The notes: generated from the sequence alone by a model not told the origin. A DNA stretch of 55,325 nucleotides from Alistipes sp. (GCA_017504265.1 JAFVRN010000032.1:1-55325), one strand, 5' to 3'; numbered from the stretch's first letter, positions 26,864 to 35,790 are shown. Program-made: numbers and translations.

Positions 26864-26990
26864 ATTTTTGTGATAAGGGGTCATCTGCGACCTCTCAATC
26901 ATTGCCCCGAATGGGAAATACGCTTAGTATGTCCCATCCGCCCTTTCTCGTGTCAGCGCCACTACTGCGCCACTCTGACAAAAATTGGGG
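26864..26990. repeat. Palindromic repeat unit, copy 2
   Basis: It begins 145 bases after copy 1 and shares an exact 79-base core (26908-26986). Its left arm differs: the AAAGGGCG arm is replaced by sequence containing its own GGGG/CCCC pairing (26877 region with 26905-26908), so the outer part of the hairpin is lost. ATTTTTGTGAT at 26864 repeats the start of copy 1. From here to 27159 I see only a nine-C tract (27046-27054) and a hairpin around CCACGTGG near 27164, but no gene. Confidence 0.7.
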
Positions 26991-27159
26991 CCTTACCGCT
27001 GATTATCCCGAGTGTGGTGGGTTCTATGGGTTCAGTGGGAAAAATCCCCCCCCCTCTAAAATAAGGAGCGTGCTTGAAGCATCCCTCTACTTTTTCCTAT
27101 CTGTTTTCCATCTGTCTTTCCAGCCTTCTCCCCACCTGCCTTATTGTGAGCGATGTACG

Positions 27160-28053
27160 CTACCACGTGGTATATCGCTCGTACTTAGCGGGATATATTG
27201 ACTCTATCGGTACAAGAATACCCGTCTCATACACATTGCCGAGCTCGGGGTTGTACACCGAGTCGAAGATACGCATAGCATTGGTTAGGTTGATATATGC
27301 GTTGAACATCGGAGGGATGACCTCTTCGAAGTCACGTATCTTGGCGCGTAGTATCTTATAATCCTCATCAAACGATGAGCCTGTAAATATCTTATTCAAA
27401 CTCTCGGTGTCGATGTCCATAGATATTGGGTGTAGTCCTTCGACAAGGTTTTTGCTCGTGGGGTAGTGCTTACGCAAGAAGTAGAACAACATGTTACGTG
27501 CCTCGATATTATACGACGAGTACATAGTAACCTTTCCGAGCAGATATTTAATATTGGAATTATTCTTTATGAGTGCTCCGATGCCATCCCACAAGTTGTC
27601 CAAAGCATAAACGCCACGAAGCATATCTACGCCAGGATTGACAAAGGCGCGCCCAAGCTCCAAGGTGTAGGGTAGATACTCCTCGCGGAACTCCTGGCTG
27701 AAACGGAAGTAGTGCTCCGTAGATAGGTGCTTCTGCTCCGAAGAGCTGCAAATAATATAACGGTAGCCACCTATAACCTCTTTTGTTGTCGGATCCCAGG
27801 CTATAAGCTGGCAGTAGCCATCCGTAGCCATATCGTCGGCATCGATGTCTACCTCCTCGCCGGTGCCGCCACCGCCACTGCGGAATGCCTCTTCACGCAG
27901 ACGACCCACCTCACGCATAAGGTTGGGTGCGCTGGCAGCTGTGAAGGAGTATATCTCGTTATTGCCGTGACGTGTAGTACGTAGCAACTCGGCCGAACTA
28001 CTAAGCTCTGATAATAGTATCTCTCTATCTATCGGGTTAATAATAGGTTTCAT
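27160..28053 (-). CDS. GNAT-like N-acyltransferase, probable glycine-lipid GlsB
   Basis: A 297-residue cytoplasmic protein of the OlsB/hemolysin-type acyltransferase family (Acetyltransf_5-like). It has LREEAFRSGGGGTGEEVDIDADD early, then IAWDPTTKEVIGGYRY and LELGRAFVNP. It is followed 3' by a PlsC-like acyltransferase on the same strand in the order glsA-glsB (10-base gap, glsA first). In Bacteroides, GlsB N-acylates glycine with a 3-hydroxy fatty acid and GlsA adds the second acyl chain. The pairing supports this role, but other acyl-amino-acid lipids such as ornithine lipids cannot be excluded. Confidence 0.65.
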   Translation of the reverse strand: MKPIINPIDREILLSELSSSAELLRTTRHGNNEIYSFTAASAPNLMREVGRLREEAFRSGGGGTGEEVDIDADDMATDGYCQLIAWDPTTKEVIGGYRYIICSSSEQKHLSTEHYFRFSQEFREEYLPYTLELGRAFVNPGVDMLRGVYALDNLWDGIGALIKNNSNIKYLLGKVTMYSSYNIEARNMLFYFLRKHYPTSKNLVEGLHPISMDIDTESLNKIFTGSSFDEDYKILRAKIRDFEEVIPPMFNAYINLTNAMRIFDSVYNPELGNVYETGILVPIESIYPAKYERYTTW

Positions 28054-28063
28054 GCGGTATGGG

Positions 28064-28858
28064 TTAGCTGTTTCTTAGACTATATACACGGCGACGAATC
28101 TCGGTGCATACATTGTTGCGATTGCCATTGATGGTTGATACATCTATGGGCTCGCCTACGATAATCTCTATATGGTTACCACGCTGACGGAACATCTCAT
28201 CAACGAGTAGTACAAGTTCAAGGTTGATGTTTATATGCAGGAACTTACGTATTTTATATATACGGTAGAAACGCTTTGACAGTGTGCCGGCAACAAATAC
28301 GGGAACTACCTCTCTGTTGTACTTTATAGCATCCTTTATAAAGTGGCTCTTCCACTCCGTATCTGCTACCTCGCCATCTACAATACGTGAGCAGAAGCCT
28401 GCGGGGAAGGTTAGTATCTGCTTTGTGGGCGAGGCGAAAGCCTCATCATATTTACGACTCTTCTCGGCACTCTGCTTACCATATTTGTTGATAGGTATCC
28501 ACAGTGGTTTGAGATAGGCCACATTCATAAGCAGGTCGTTTACTACGGCACCTGCATCGCCCCAGCGGTTGAGCAACATATCTACAAGTAACATGCCGTC
28601 AAGGCCGCCGAAGGGGTGATTTGAAGCAAAGATATATCGTCCGTCATCTGCCAATGGGGCAGTATAACGTACGCTACAAGTGATATCGAGATATTCGAAT
28701 GCTCGTTTTAGAAACTCATGAGGTGTGACACCCTTGCAGTTGTCGAAGAGTGTATTCAGTTCCTGTTGGTGTATGAGTTTTTCGAGTGGAGATATTATGA
28801 AGCGTGGAAGACGCCTTCCTGTACGCTTGTAAAGTATCTCTTGTATATTTATATGCAT
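28064..28858 (-). CDS. PlsC-like lysolipid O-acyltransferase, probable GlsA
   Basis: A 264-residue membrane-associated acyltransferase. Its active-site motif is SNHPFGGLDG near residue 79, a His-x5-Asp variant of HX4D found in amino-acid-lipid O-acyltransferases. A later FPAGFCSR and PVFVAGTLSKRFYR match the EGTR/PV blocks of the family. It is transcribed just before the GlsB-like gene. A TACTTTTG box (28894-28901, minus) is a possible promoter. The likely reaction is O-acylation of N-acyl glycine in the inner membrane. Confidence 0.65.
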   Translation of the reverse strand: MHINIQEILYKRTGRRLPRFIISPLEKLIHQQELNTLFDNCKGVTPHEFLKRAFEYLDITCSVRYTAPLADDGRYIFASNHPFGGLDGMLLVDMLLNRWGDAGAVVNDLLMNVAYLKPLWIPINKYGKQSAEKSRKYDEAFASPTKQILTFPAGFCSRIVDGEVADTEWKSHFIKDAIKYNREVVPVFVAGTLSKRFYRIYKIRKFLHININLELVLLVDEMFRQRGNHIEIIVGEPIDVSTINGNRNNVCTEIRRRVYSLRNS

Positions 28859-28970
28859 TATATGACAACAATAAACATAAACGTTTCAATGTACAAAAGT
28901 AATAAATATGGTTCATTTTTATATTGGTATATATACCTATTTTTATGTTCTATATGTGAATATAGCCTCA

Positions 28971-29008
28971 AAATAGAGGGCTATCCTAACATAATTGTCG
29001 GATAGCCC
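28971..29008 (-). terminator. Terminator of the zeta-like kinase unit
   Basis: A 9-bp stem (28978-28986 with 29000-29008) is followed on the minus strand by CTCTATTTT. It lies 57 bases after the stop of the 53-residue protein gene. Confidence 0.65.
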
Positions 29009-29065
29009 CATATAGTCTATTGAATATACGTTATGGAAATTGTACCTCTATGATGATTACGTTGG

Positions 29066-29227
29066 TTATTGACGTAGCTGATCGGGTGTAAGGCGCACAA
29101 CCTTGCCGTCACGCACTACCACCAAGTCACCATTGTCCTTGCGTGTGCGTTCAATAAGCCGGCGCTGTGCGAGTAGTATTCCGGCATCAATGCGTTCTTG
29201 TAGCTCTCTTATCTCAAACTCACTCAT
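29066..29227 (-). CDS. 53-residue partner of the zeta-like kinase (candidate antitoxin)
   Basis: An ATG at 29227 opens a 53-codon frame beginning MSEFEIRELQERIDAGILLA. It overlaps the end of the zeta-like kinase gene by 8 bases, so the two are translationally coupled. The first half is a charged helix (ELQERIDAG..LAQRRLIERTRK) and the second a short strand-rich tail (DLVVVRDGKVVRLTP). No family is recognised. Small genes next to zeta-type kinases are often antitoxins, but here it follows rather than precedes the kinase, so that role is a guess. Confidence 0.6.
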   Translation of the reverse strand: MSEFEIRELQERIDAGILLAQRRLIERTRKDNGDLVVVRDGKVVRLTPDQLRQ

Positions 29228-29792
29228 AACTCAAAATCTTTTGGTAAGCTAACGGATCAACAATCTCTTTTATTTCGCTCTTTGACCCATAAGCAATCTT
29301 TTTTACGCCCTCGGCAGTAGAGTTGTCGTAGATAACCCAGTAATCACAGATGGGGATGTAGAGCTTAGTTAGATTACGCATACTACTCTCATAGCGACGA
29401 CATATCGTATTAGTTGGGATATTGTGCCCACCAAGACTCACACGTTTCGCAACGCGCTCTATCGCCTGCTCGGGTGTGGGTAGCCAAAAATAGAGCAACG
29501 ACACGAAGTAGCCTCGCTCGTGCGCTCTGTCTATAAACTTCTGATATGTTCGTGTTGATAGGGTAGTCTCGAAAGCAAAGTCAGAACCTTCATCTAAAAG
29601 GTCGTTTATGCGTCGTAGCATAAGTCTGCCCGCCTCAATAGCCATACTATCGGGGTTGAATGGAGAGAGTCCACGCGCTATCTCGTCAGCATTGACAAAC
29701 TCGTGGCAGTGTAGTAGCTCGGGCAACATCGTATACGATGCCGTAGTTTTGCCGGCACCATTACATCCTGCTATGACATAGAGTTTCTGCAT
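29220..29792 (-). CDS. Zeta-toxin-family P-loop kinase
   Basis: A 190-residue protein with Walker A G9-CNGAGKTT at the N-terminus, VNADEIARGLSPFNP, AFETTLSTRTY and RVSLGGHNIPTNTICRRYESS, in the order seen in zeta toxins and related UDP-N-acetylglucosamine kinases. The ATG at 29792 is chosen because it directly precedes the P-loop strand. A well-formed promoter (TTTG at 29839-29842, 20-base spacer, TATATTTG at 29811-29818, minus) lies just upstream. It could be a toxin or a housekeeping small-molecule kinase; the conserved Asp and Arg positions suggest an active kinase. Confidence 0.75.
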   Translation of the reverse strand: MQKLYVIAGCNGAGKTTASYTMLPELLHCHEFVNADEIARGLSPFNPDSMAIEAGRLMLRRINDLLDEGSDFAFETTLSTRTYQKFIDRAHERGYFVSLLYFWLPTPEQAIERVAKRVSLGGHNIPTNTICRRYESSMRNLTKLYIPICDYWVIYDNSTAEGVKKIAYGSKSEIKEIVDPLAYQKILSYE

Positions 29793-29810
29793 AATCAAAT
29801 TATTGCTTTG

Positions 29811-29842
29811 CAAATATAATATTTTCTGAAATAATCGCCAAA
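29811..29842 (-). promoter_or_regulatory. Promoter of the zeta-like kinase unit
   Basis: On the minus strand TTTG (29839-29842), 20 bases, TATATTTG (29811-29818) match the Bacteroidota consensus. The start codon is 19 bases downstream. Confidence 0.75.
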
Positions 29843-29891
29843 TTTTATTGCAATTTATCCACTTTCGTACCACAGATTATGGTAGGGTAAA

Positions 29892-29934
29892 CTCCTAAAA
29901 TAAAGAGCGTGTCCAAACTTGTTGGACACGCCCC
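29892..29934 (-). terminator. Terminator of the M16 peptidase gene
   Basis: A 10-bp perfect stem (29907-29916 with 29922-29931, loop ACTTG) is followed on the minus strand by TCTTTATTTT. Bases 29914-29934 are identical to 122-142, so this terminator sequence is dispersed in the genome. Confidence 0.85.
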
Positions 29935-29955
29935 ATAATGCGGTAGCGTTACTGC

Positions 29956-32784
29956 TTACTCAGCGTGCTCTGGACGCATTATAACAAGAGTGCGGTTGCC
30001 ATCCTCCAAAATCTTAGCAGCAAGAGCCTTGACATCCTCACCTGTTGTATTCTGAAGAATACCGAGGTACTCATCCTTGTAGTTGTAGCCCTCCTCATAC
30101 CAGCTGTTGATAGCTGACATCCAACCACCGTTGTTCTCCAAGACGTTGTTGTAGTTCTTCTGCAAGAACTCCTTAGACTTGGCGATATCGTCTGCCAAAG
30201 GACCCTCCTCGGCAATCTTGCGAAGCTCAGCATCGCAAATTGCGATAAGCTCGTCGGCCAACTGCTCGTTGGTGTCGAAAGCAATCATAAGCTCATAGTG
30301 CTGTGTAGGATACTTATCGATACCCTCATTTACACCTACGCCGTAAGTACCGCCCTTCTCCTCGCGGATAGAGATGTGGTAGCGTGAGTCAAGCGCACGG
30401 CTGAGAAGATTGAGCGTAAGACGATTCTGTGCCTTGTCCTCCAACTCACCAGAGTAAACCAAGAAAACAGAAACCTTAGGCTGCTGCATAGATGCAGTGA
30501 AGTCGTTGGTTACAACACCCTTTGCGTTGCGTACGCCATCATCTACAACCTCGTACTTAACCTTCTTAGATGTTGGTAGCGAACCGATATACTTCTCTAC
30601 AAGTGGCTTCAATGTATTAAGGTCTACATTACCTACGATAGTGAAGCGGAAGTCATCAGCATAGCTATATAGCTTGCTGTGGATTGCAGCCAAATCATCG
30701 ATGTTGAGGCTCTCGATTTGCTCCGAGCTGGTCATCTGACGACGAGGATGGTTGTTGTAGAGTGTCTTGAGCAACTCTCTCTGTGAGATATATCCCGGAT
30801 CAACCTCCATATTCTTGAAGTATGGTACATACATCTTCTTCATGTTGTCGAGGTCGGTCTGGTCGAAGCGAGGCTTAGTGAAGTTGAGGTACATAAGCTG
30901 AAGGATAGTCTCGATATCCTTTGGAGAACCACCGGCATTCACTCTGTGCTCGTATGCACCAGCACCAACGCTTGCATATGCGCTCTTGCCTGCAAGCTGC
31001 TTAGTGAGCTCCGAAGCAGAGAACTTGCTGATACCAGACAGATCCATAACCATTCCCAAGAAGCTACCTGTTGCAAACTCCTCGTCTGTAAGCATTGAAA
31101 GACCACCCTTAGAGGTTGCGCTGATGGTTACCTCGTCAGCCTTTAATGTAGAAGGACGAACAACAACCTTGATACCATTCTTCAAAGTCCACTCGGTGAA
31201 GCCAAGTGACTCGTTTACGTCGGTAGAAACAACCTTAGAACCCTTGAGCTTTACATCAGCACCGATAAGTGGCTCGATAACGGTGTTGTCTGCATAAGGC
31301 TCAATCTCGGCAGCAGCAACCTCGGCCATGATAGCCAAAAGCTCCTCCTCGGTAGGAATTACAACGCCCTCCTTCTTTGGTGAGCGAGCCAAGATTACAA
31401 GGTTCTCGTTAGGACGAACCATCTGAGCGTATGCCTGGTTGATATCGTTTACTGTAAGGCTGTTGATGAGCATCTGGTCAATCTGCCACTCGGTGTCGGC
31501 ATCCATCATAGGTGTACCCTTAGCATAGTTGTCCAAATAACGCTGTGCATACTCATCATTCTTCACGTCATTACGGTTGGTGTACTGACGCTCTGCATAA
31601 CGCAAGATCTCCTGCTTAGCACGATCGAACTCACCTGCGGTGAAGCCGTGACGGCGCATACGCTCCATCTCGGTGTAGACAGTACGCATAGCATCGTTGA
31701 TGCGACCCTCATGTGCATTTGCCACGAACATTGTAGCATCCATAGTAGGGCAGATACCGATGTTACCCTCAGACATGCCGCCACTAAGGATAGGTGCGTC
31801 GGCCTGCTGTGCGATCTCCTCAAAACGTGCGTTCATCATCTGCATTACGAAGTTCATAATGAGATTTGTTGAGTAGCCGATGATAGTACCATTAAGCTCC
31901 TTTGGAAGAGCATCACGACGAGCAAACATCATAAGGCTTGACTGTGTGAGCTCAGGATCGGCGAATACCGAGATGATAGGCTCCTCGGTTGGAGGTACCA
32001 TTACAACAGCCTTCTGAGCAGCATCAGCCGGTGACGCTGGGATGTCTGCCATGATGGTCTTAATCTTAGCCTCGATCTGGTCTACATCAATATCACCTAC
32101 AATAACGATGGCCTGATACTCAGGACGATACCATTTCTTGTAGAAGTTCTCCAATGATGTGTGGTCAAATGACTCCAAACCTTCCAAATAACCGATAAGG
32201 TTGCGCTGCTCGTAGATAGTACCCTTGAAAAGGTTGCGAATCATATCGTTCTGCGAGCGAAGATTTGCGCCATCACGTGTACGCAACTCCTCCTTGATAA
32301 CGCCGCGCTCCGAATCTATCTCGGCTGGCTGCAATGCGATGAACTGTGACCAGTCGTGGAGGATGAGAAGAGCTGTATCGACAACACCCTCACGAGCTGT
32401 AGGGCAATCCTTGATCATGTACTCGGTGCAATCCCACGATGTGAAGGCGTTGAGGTTGTAGCCAAACTGTACGCCGACAGTCTCCAAGTACTCGATCATC
32501 TGCTTGCCTGGGAGGTTCTTTGTACCGTTGAATGCCATATGCTCAAGGAAGTGAGCCAAACCCTGCTGGTCGTCCTCCTCCTGAACGGCACCTACATCGT
32601 GGTAGATGTAGAAGCTGGCCTGTCCCTTAGGCTTCTCGTTGTGGCGAATGTAGTAAGTAAGGCCGTTGTCGAGCTTACCTACGCGAACATTCTGGTCTGC
32701 GGGCAGAGGAGCCATAGGATCCTGAGCCGAGAGCGACGCAACACCAATGAATAGTGCTACGACTGAAATAAAGAATTTTCTCAT
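29956..32784 (-). CDS. Secreted M16 (insulinase/pitrilysin family) zinc peptidase
   Basis: A 942-residue protein with a signal peptide (MRKFFISVVALFIGVASLSA, cleavage near residue 20) and two homologous M16 halves. The first half has the inverted zinc motif H78-F-L-E81-H82 and the distal Glu in ERGVIKEE. The second half, from about residue 530, lacks the HxxEH motif, as is normal for single-chain M16B-like enzymes. It likely acts in the periplasm on peptides. Its promoter candidate is TATCTTTG (32856-32863, minus). It stands alone with its own terminator. Confidence 0.88.
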   Translation of the reverse strand: MRKFFISVVALFIGVASLSAQDPMAPLPADQNVRVGKLDNGLTYYIRHNEKPKGQASFYIYHDVGAVQEEDDQQGLAHFLEHMAFNGTKNLPGKQMIEYLETVGVQFGYNLNAFTSWDCTEYMIKDCPTAREGVVDTALLILHDWSQFIALQPAEIDSERGVIKEELRTRDGANLRSQNDMIRNLFKGTIYEQRNLIGYLEGLESFDHTSLENFYKKWYRPEYQAIVIVGDIDVDQIEAKIKTIMADIPASPADAAQKAVVMVPPTEEPIISVFADPELTQSSLMMFARRDALPKELNGTIIGYSTNLIMNFVMQMMNARFEEIAQQADAPILSGGMSEGNIGICPTMDATMFVANAHEGRINDAMRTVYTEMERMRRHGFTAGEFDRAKQEILRYAERQYTNRNDVKNDEYAQRYLDNYAKGTPMMDADTEWQIDQMLINSLTVNDINQAYAQMVRPNENLVILARSPKKEGVVIPTEEELLAIMAEVAAAEIEPYADNTVIEPLIGADVKLKGSKVVSTDVNESLGFTEWTLKNGIKVVVRPSTLKADEVTISATSKGGLSMLTDEEFATGSFLGMVMDLSGISKFSASELTKQLAGKSAYASVGAGAYEHRVNAGGSPKDIETILQLMYLNFTKPRFDQTDLDNMKKMYVPYFKNMEVDPGYISQRELLKTLYNNHPRRQMTSSEQIESLNIDDLAAIHSKLYSYADDFRFTIVGNVDLNTLKPLVEKYIGSLPTSKKVKYEVVDDGVRNAKGVVTNDFTASMQQPKVSVFLVYSGELEDKAQNRLTLNLLSRALDSRYHISIREEKGGTYGVGVNEGIDKYPTQHYELMIAFDTNEQLADELIAICDAELRKIAEEGPLADDIAKSKEFLQKNYNNVLENNGGWMSAINSWYEEGYNYKDEYLGILQNTTGEDVKALAAKILEDGNRTLVIMRPEHAE

Positions 32785-32960
32785 AGTTGGTTAAAAATTA
32801 AAAGTTTACTGTTATAAAATTTTCTCTATTTTTCTATTTAGCCTACTAATTCAAGCAAAGATACTCTTTTTTTGCTTAATTACAATATTTATTATCTATT
32901 TTTTTTGTCTTCTTCTGTCGAAAAAATAACGACCATCTACAATAAATATTATATTTTCAC

Positions 32961-32968
32961 TATATTTG
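32961..32968 (+). promoter_or_regulatory. TATATTTG -7 box for the acyl-ACP thioesterase gene
   Basis: TATATTTG lies 18 bases before the ATG at 32986 and matches TAnnTTTG. The -33 region is A+T-rich without a clear TTTG. Confidence 0.5.
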
Positions 32969-32985
32969 TACGTAAATTTATGATT

Positions 32986-33711
32986 ATGGCAGAGATTACC
33001 TCATATAAGTTTAGGGTGGAACCACAAAATGTAGACTTCACGTTACGAGCATCTGTTTCGTCGATTATCGACTGTATGCTGAATGTGGCAGGTGAGGATG
33101 CTCATAAAAAGGGTTTTGGCGTAGATGTGCTTCAAGGACAGTCGTTTACGTGGGTGCTATCACGTTTGGCTGTCGAGGTGTACAGACAACCACAGCAGTA
33201 CGATAATATCGAGGTAGATACCTGGGTCAATGAGTTTAACAGACTCTCATCAACTCGTAATTTCCGTATGCGTTTGGGCGACGAACTCTTGGCATCGGGT
33301 GTATCGCAGTGGTGTATGCTCAATATGGAGAGCCGTCAGGTTGTCGATATGTCGGTGTTGAAGGATGTATACGAGAGGGCTATGGTGGCCGAGGAGTCGC
33401 CAATATCCTCGCCTCAGCGTCTGCGAGCTATTGAGCCTGCGACCACAACATCACGTCCTGTGGTATACAGCGATATTGACTTTAACCGTCATGTCAATAC
33501 ATTGCGATATATCGATCTTATCTTCGATGCGCTACCCTTGGATCTTATCGAGAAGAATAATGGTCTGCGTATCGATCTTAACTTTATTGCCGAGGCTCGC
33601 TATGGCGATACGCTTACGGTGGGTTGCCTGTCGGATGATAATGTGTGGCAGTTTGAGGTGTCGTCGGACGGAGGAAAGGTTTTGTGTCGAGCAAAGATAG
33701 AGTTTAAGTAA
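32986..33711 (+). CDS. Acyl-ACP thioesterase
   Basis: A 241-residue double hot-dog protein of the bacterial acyl-ACP thioesterase family, releasing fatty acids from ACP. The N-terminal half contains the substrate tunnel helix (LNVAGEDAHKKGFGVDVL) and WVLSRLAVEV. The C-terminal half holds the catalytic region SDIDFNRHVNTLRYIDLI. The Met at 32986 (MAEITSYKF) was chosen over 32980 because the family starts here, and longer forms would precede the promoter box. Confidence 0.85.
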   Translation: MAEITSYKFRVEPQNVDFTLRASVSSIIDCMLNVAGEDAHKKGFGVDVLQGQSFTWVLSRLAVEVYRQPQQYDNIEVDTWVNEFNRLSSTRNFRMRLGDELLASGVSQWCMLNMESRQVVDMSVLKDVYERAMVAEESPISSPQRLRAIEPATTTSRPVVYSDIDFNRHVNTLRYIDLIFDALPLDLIEKNNGLRIDLNFIAEARYGDTLTVGCLSDDNVWQFEVSSDGGKVLCRAKIEFK

Positions 33712-33726
33712 TTTATTGCATTGGTT

Positions 33727-34125
33727 ATGAAGAGAATATTAACAGCCTTTATCTTTGCTGCATTGCTGCTTGTCGTAGGATGCAACAAGGAGAGTAAGAA
33801 CGATGGTATTGTGCGTGTAGGATTGGCTGCCGGTAAGATTTCGGAGACAACCCTCGAGTTCTCGGTATCGGTAATTAATGCCACAAATTGTTCGTATCTG
33901 TGGTTGAAGGAGAATACCGAGCCCTCAATCGATGATATCATTGCCAACGGTACAACCATTATGCTGTCTGGTATGGCGAGCCGCACCATCCGTTTAGATG
34001 ATTTGGAGCCCAATACCACCTATCACATTTATGTTGCGGCATCCAATTTTTATAGTACCGATACGGCTTATCTGAGGATGGCGACTGTGTCGGATATTTC
34101 AGGAGATGTAAATCCCGATATTTAA
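33727..34125 (+). CDS. Small lipoprotein with a fibronectin-III-like domain
   Basis: A 132-residue lipoprotein: signal peptide with lipobox LLVVGC (Cys19), then a single beta-sandwich domain. The LEPNTTYHIYVAASN segment near residue 95 is typical of fibronectin type III folds in Bacteroidales surface lipoproteins. An upstream in-frame TTG at 33721 is less likely than ATG at 33727. It lies 15 bases after the thioesterase gene and 8 before a glycosyltransferase, so the three may form one transcript. Ligand unknown. Confidence 0.75.
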   Translation: MKRILTAFIFAALLLVVGCNKESKNDGIVRVGLAAGKISETTLEFSVSVINATNCSYLWLKENTEPSIDDIIANGTTIMLSGMASRTIRLDDLEPNTTYHIYVAASNFYSTDTAYLRMATVSDISGDVNPDI

Positions 34126-34133
34126 TACGAATA

Positions 34134-35273
34134 ATGGAGCGTCGTCGGCTTAAAATAGCTATTGTGGGGCCTGCACATCCATATCGAGGAGGCCTGGCCT
34201 CGATTATGGAGAGTATGGGACGAGAGTTTCAGCTACGTGGCGATAAGGTTGAGATACTTACCTTTACGCTGCAATACCCCGCATTGCTCTTCCCCGGCAA
34301 GAGCCAGACGGTAACTACACCCCCTCCTGCCGATCTAAACATTCGTCGAGTGCTATCGACAATAAATCCTCTTTCGTGGTGGAGAGTAGGACGCGAGTTG
34401 CGTAAGGCAAAGCCCGATATTGTGCTGATGAAGTATTGGACACCGTTTATGGCTCCCTGTTTCGGAACGGTGGCACGTATGGCGCGTCGTAATGGACACA
34501 CGCGTGTTATCTGCCAAATAGATAATGTCGAACCACACGAGCATCACCCGAGCGACAAGCTGTTTAACCGCTACTATCTTGGCTCGGTAGATGGTTTTAT
34601 ATATATGTCGGAGCAGGTACATGGCGAGTTGAAGAGGTATACTTCTGCCCCGGCACTCTTCTCGCCGCATCCCATATTCGACAATTTTGGCGAACGTGTC
34701 GAGCGCAGTGCCGCGTGTGCGGCTCTCGGTCTTGATCCGAATGTGCGCTATACGCTATTCTTCGGCCTTATTCGTGATTATAAAGGCCTTGATACATTGA
34801 TAGATGCGTGGAGTAAGTTCCGTCGTGATGGGCATAAGTTGCTTATTGCCGGAGAGTTCTACACGGCTAAACAACCATACGTAGAGCAGATAGAGCGACT
34901 TGGTCTTACTCGCGATATTGTCCTACACGACTTCTTTGTGCGTGATGCTGATGTGAAGAACTACTTTTCGGCGGCCGATTGCGTAGTGTTGCCATATAAG
35001 ACAGCTACGCAGAGTGGTGTGACGCAGATATGTTATAACTTTCGTACCCCCGTTATTGTCACCCGTGTTGGGGGTCTTGCCGAGATAGTCCCCGATGGAC
35101 GTGTGGGATATGTGTGCGAGCCATCTGCCGAAGGTGTTGCCGAGGCACTTGAACGTATCTATGAAGGCGATAAATTGTCGCAGTTTTCGAGGGCTATGCT
35201 CGATGAGCGCAAGCGTTTCTCGTGGTCGGCTATGTGTGATAAAATCGAAGAGCTATACGCCGAGCTATCGTAG
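34134..35273 (+). CDS. Glycosyltransferase, GT4-like GT-B fold
   Basis: A 379-residue GT-B glycosyltransferase. The N-terminal domain starts KIAIVGPAHPYRGGLASIME. The C-terminal nucleotide-sugar domain has FFGLIRDYKGLDTLIDAW and the acidic region SAADCVVLPYKTATQSGV, followed by VTRVGGLAEIV. There is no signal peptide; action on a lipid-linked or surface glycan at the cytoplasmic face is inferred. Sugar specificity cannot be read from the sequence. Confidence 0.85.
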   Translation: MERRRLKIAIVGPAHPYRGGLASIMESMGREFQLRGDKVEILTFTLQYPALLFPGKSQTVTTPPPADLNIRRVLSTINPLSWWRVGRELRKAKPDIVLMKYWTPFMAPCFGTVARMARRNGHTRVICQIDNVEPHEHHPSDKLFNRYYLGSVDGFIYMSEQVHGELKRYTSAPALFSPHPIFDNFGERVERSAACAALGLDPNVRYTLFFGLIRDYKGLDTLIDAWSKFRRDGHKLLIAGEFYTAKQPYVEQIERLGLTRDIVLHDFFVRDADVKNYFSAADCVVLPYKTATQSGVTQICYNFRTPVIVTRVGGLAEIVPDGRVGYVCEPSAEGVAEALERIYEGDKLSQFSRAMLDERKRFSWSAMCDKIEELYAELS

Positions 35274-35295
35274 CTATATCCACCTATATCCTAAA

Positions 35296-35790
35296 TTACA
35301 ATATCTTTAATGCTATGGCTGCGCACGCCTCGGCATCGGCAAGTGCGTGGTGATGGCGATTTAGGTCATAGCCGCATGCTGCTGCAACAGTGGGTAGCTT
35401 GTGATTTGGTAGCGAGGCTCCGAATATGCGCCGTGCCCCACGACAGGTGCAGTGAAATTCGTATTGAGGGTAGGGCATGCCATAGGCTTCGTGTACAGCC
35501 TTCAAACAACCCTCGTCAAACGATGAGTTGTGGGCTACGAATGGCAATCCTGCAATATGTGGTTGTATCTCTCGCCATACAAAAGGGAAGCCCACGGCAA
35601 AGTCTGTATCTCGGCGTGTCATGCCGTGAACGGCAGTGCAATATGGCGAGTAGTAGTTTGGTACGGGGCGTATCAGTCTGTGTATGCGCTCGGTGACCTC
35701 GCCGTTGCGTACGACGACAATACCCACAGAACATACACTCGAGCGGTTGTTATTGGCCGTCTCAAAATCTATTGCCACAAAATCTTGCAT
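35296..35790 (-). CDS. DEDDh 3'-5' exonuclease (DnaQ-like)
   Basis: A 164-residue exonuclease domain protein with the four acidic motifs in order: AIDFETAN at the start, HNSSFDEGCL near residue 89, and HHALADAEACA near the C-terminus. It resembles the stand-alone epsilon-like proteins common in Bacteroidota. The ATG at 35790 begins the domain; a longer frame reads back through the preceding gene. It follows the DUF5106-like lipoprotein by five bases. Confidence 0.85.
   Translation of the reverse strand: MQDFVAIDFETANNNRSSVCSVGIVVVRNGEVTERIHRLIRPVPNYYSPYCTAVHGMTRRDTDFAVGFPFVWREIQPHIAGLPFVAHNSSFDEGCLKAVHEAYGMPYPQYEFHCTCRGARRIFGASLPNHKLPTVAAACGYDLNRHHHALADAEACAAIALKIL

Noticed and set aside
27046-27054. 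Nine-C tract, possible phase-variable switch
   Set aside because: It lies in an intergenic stretch with no promoter or reading frame next to it that it could switch.
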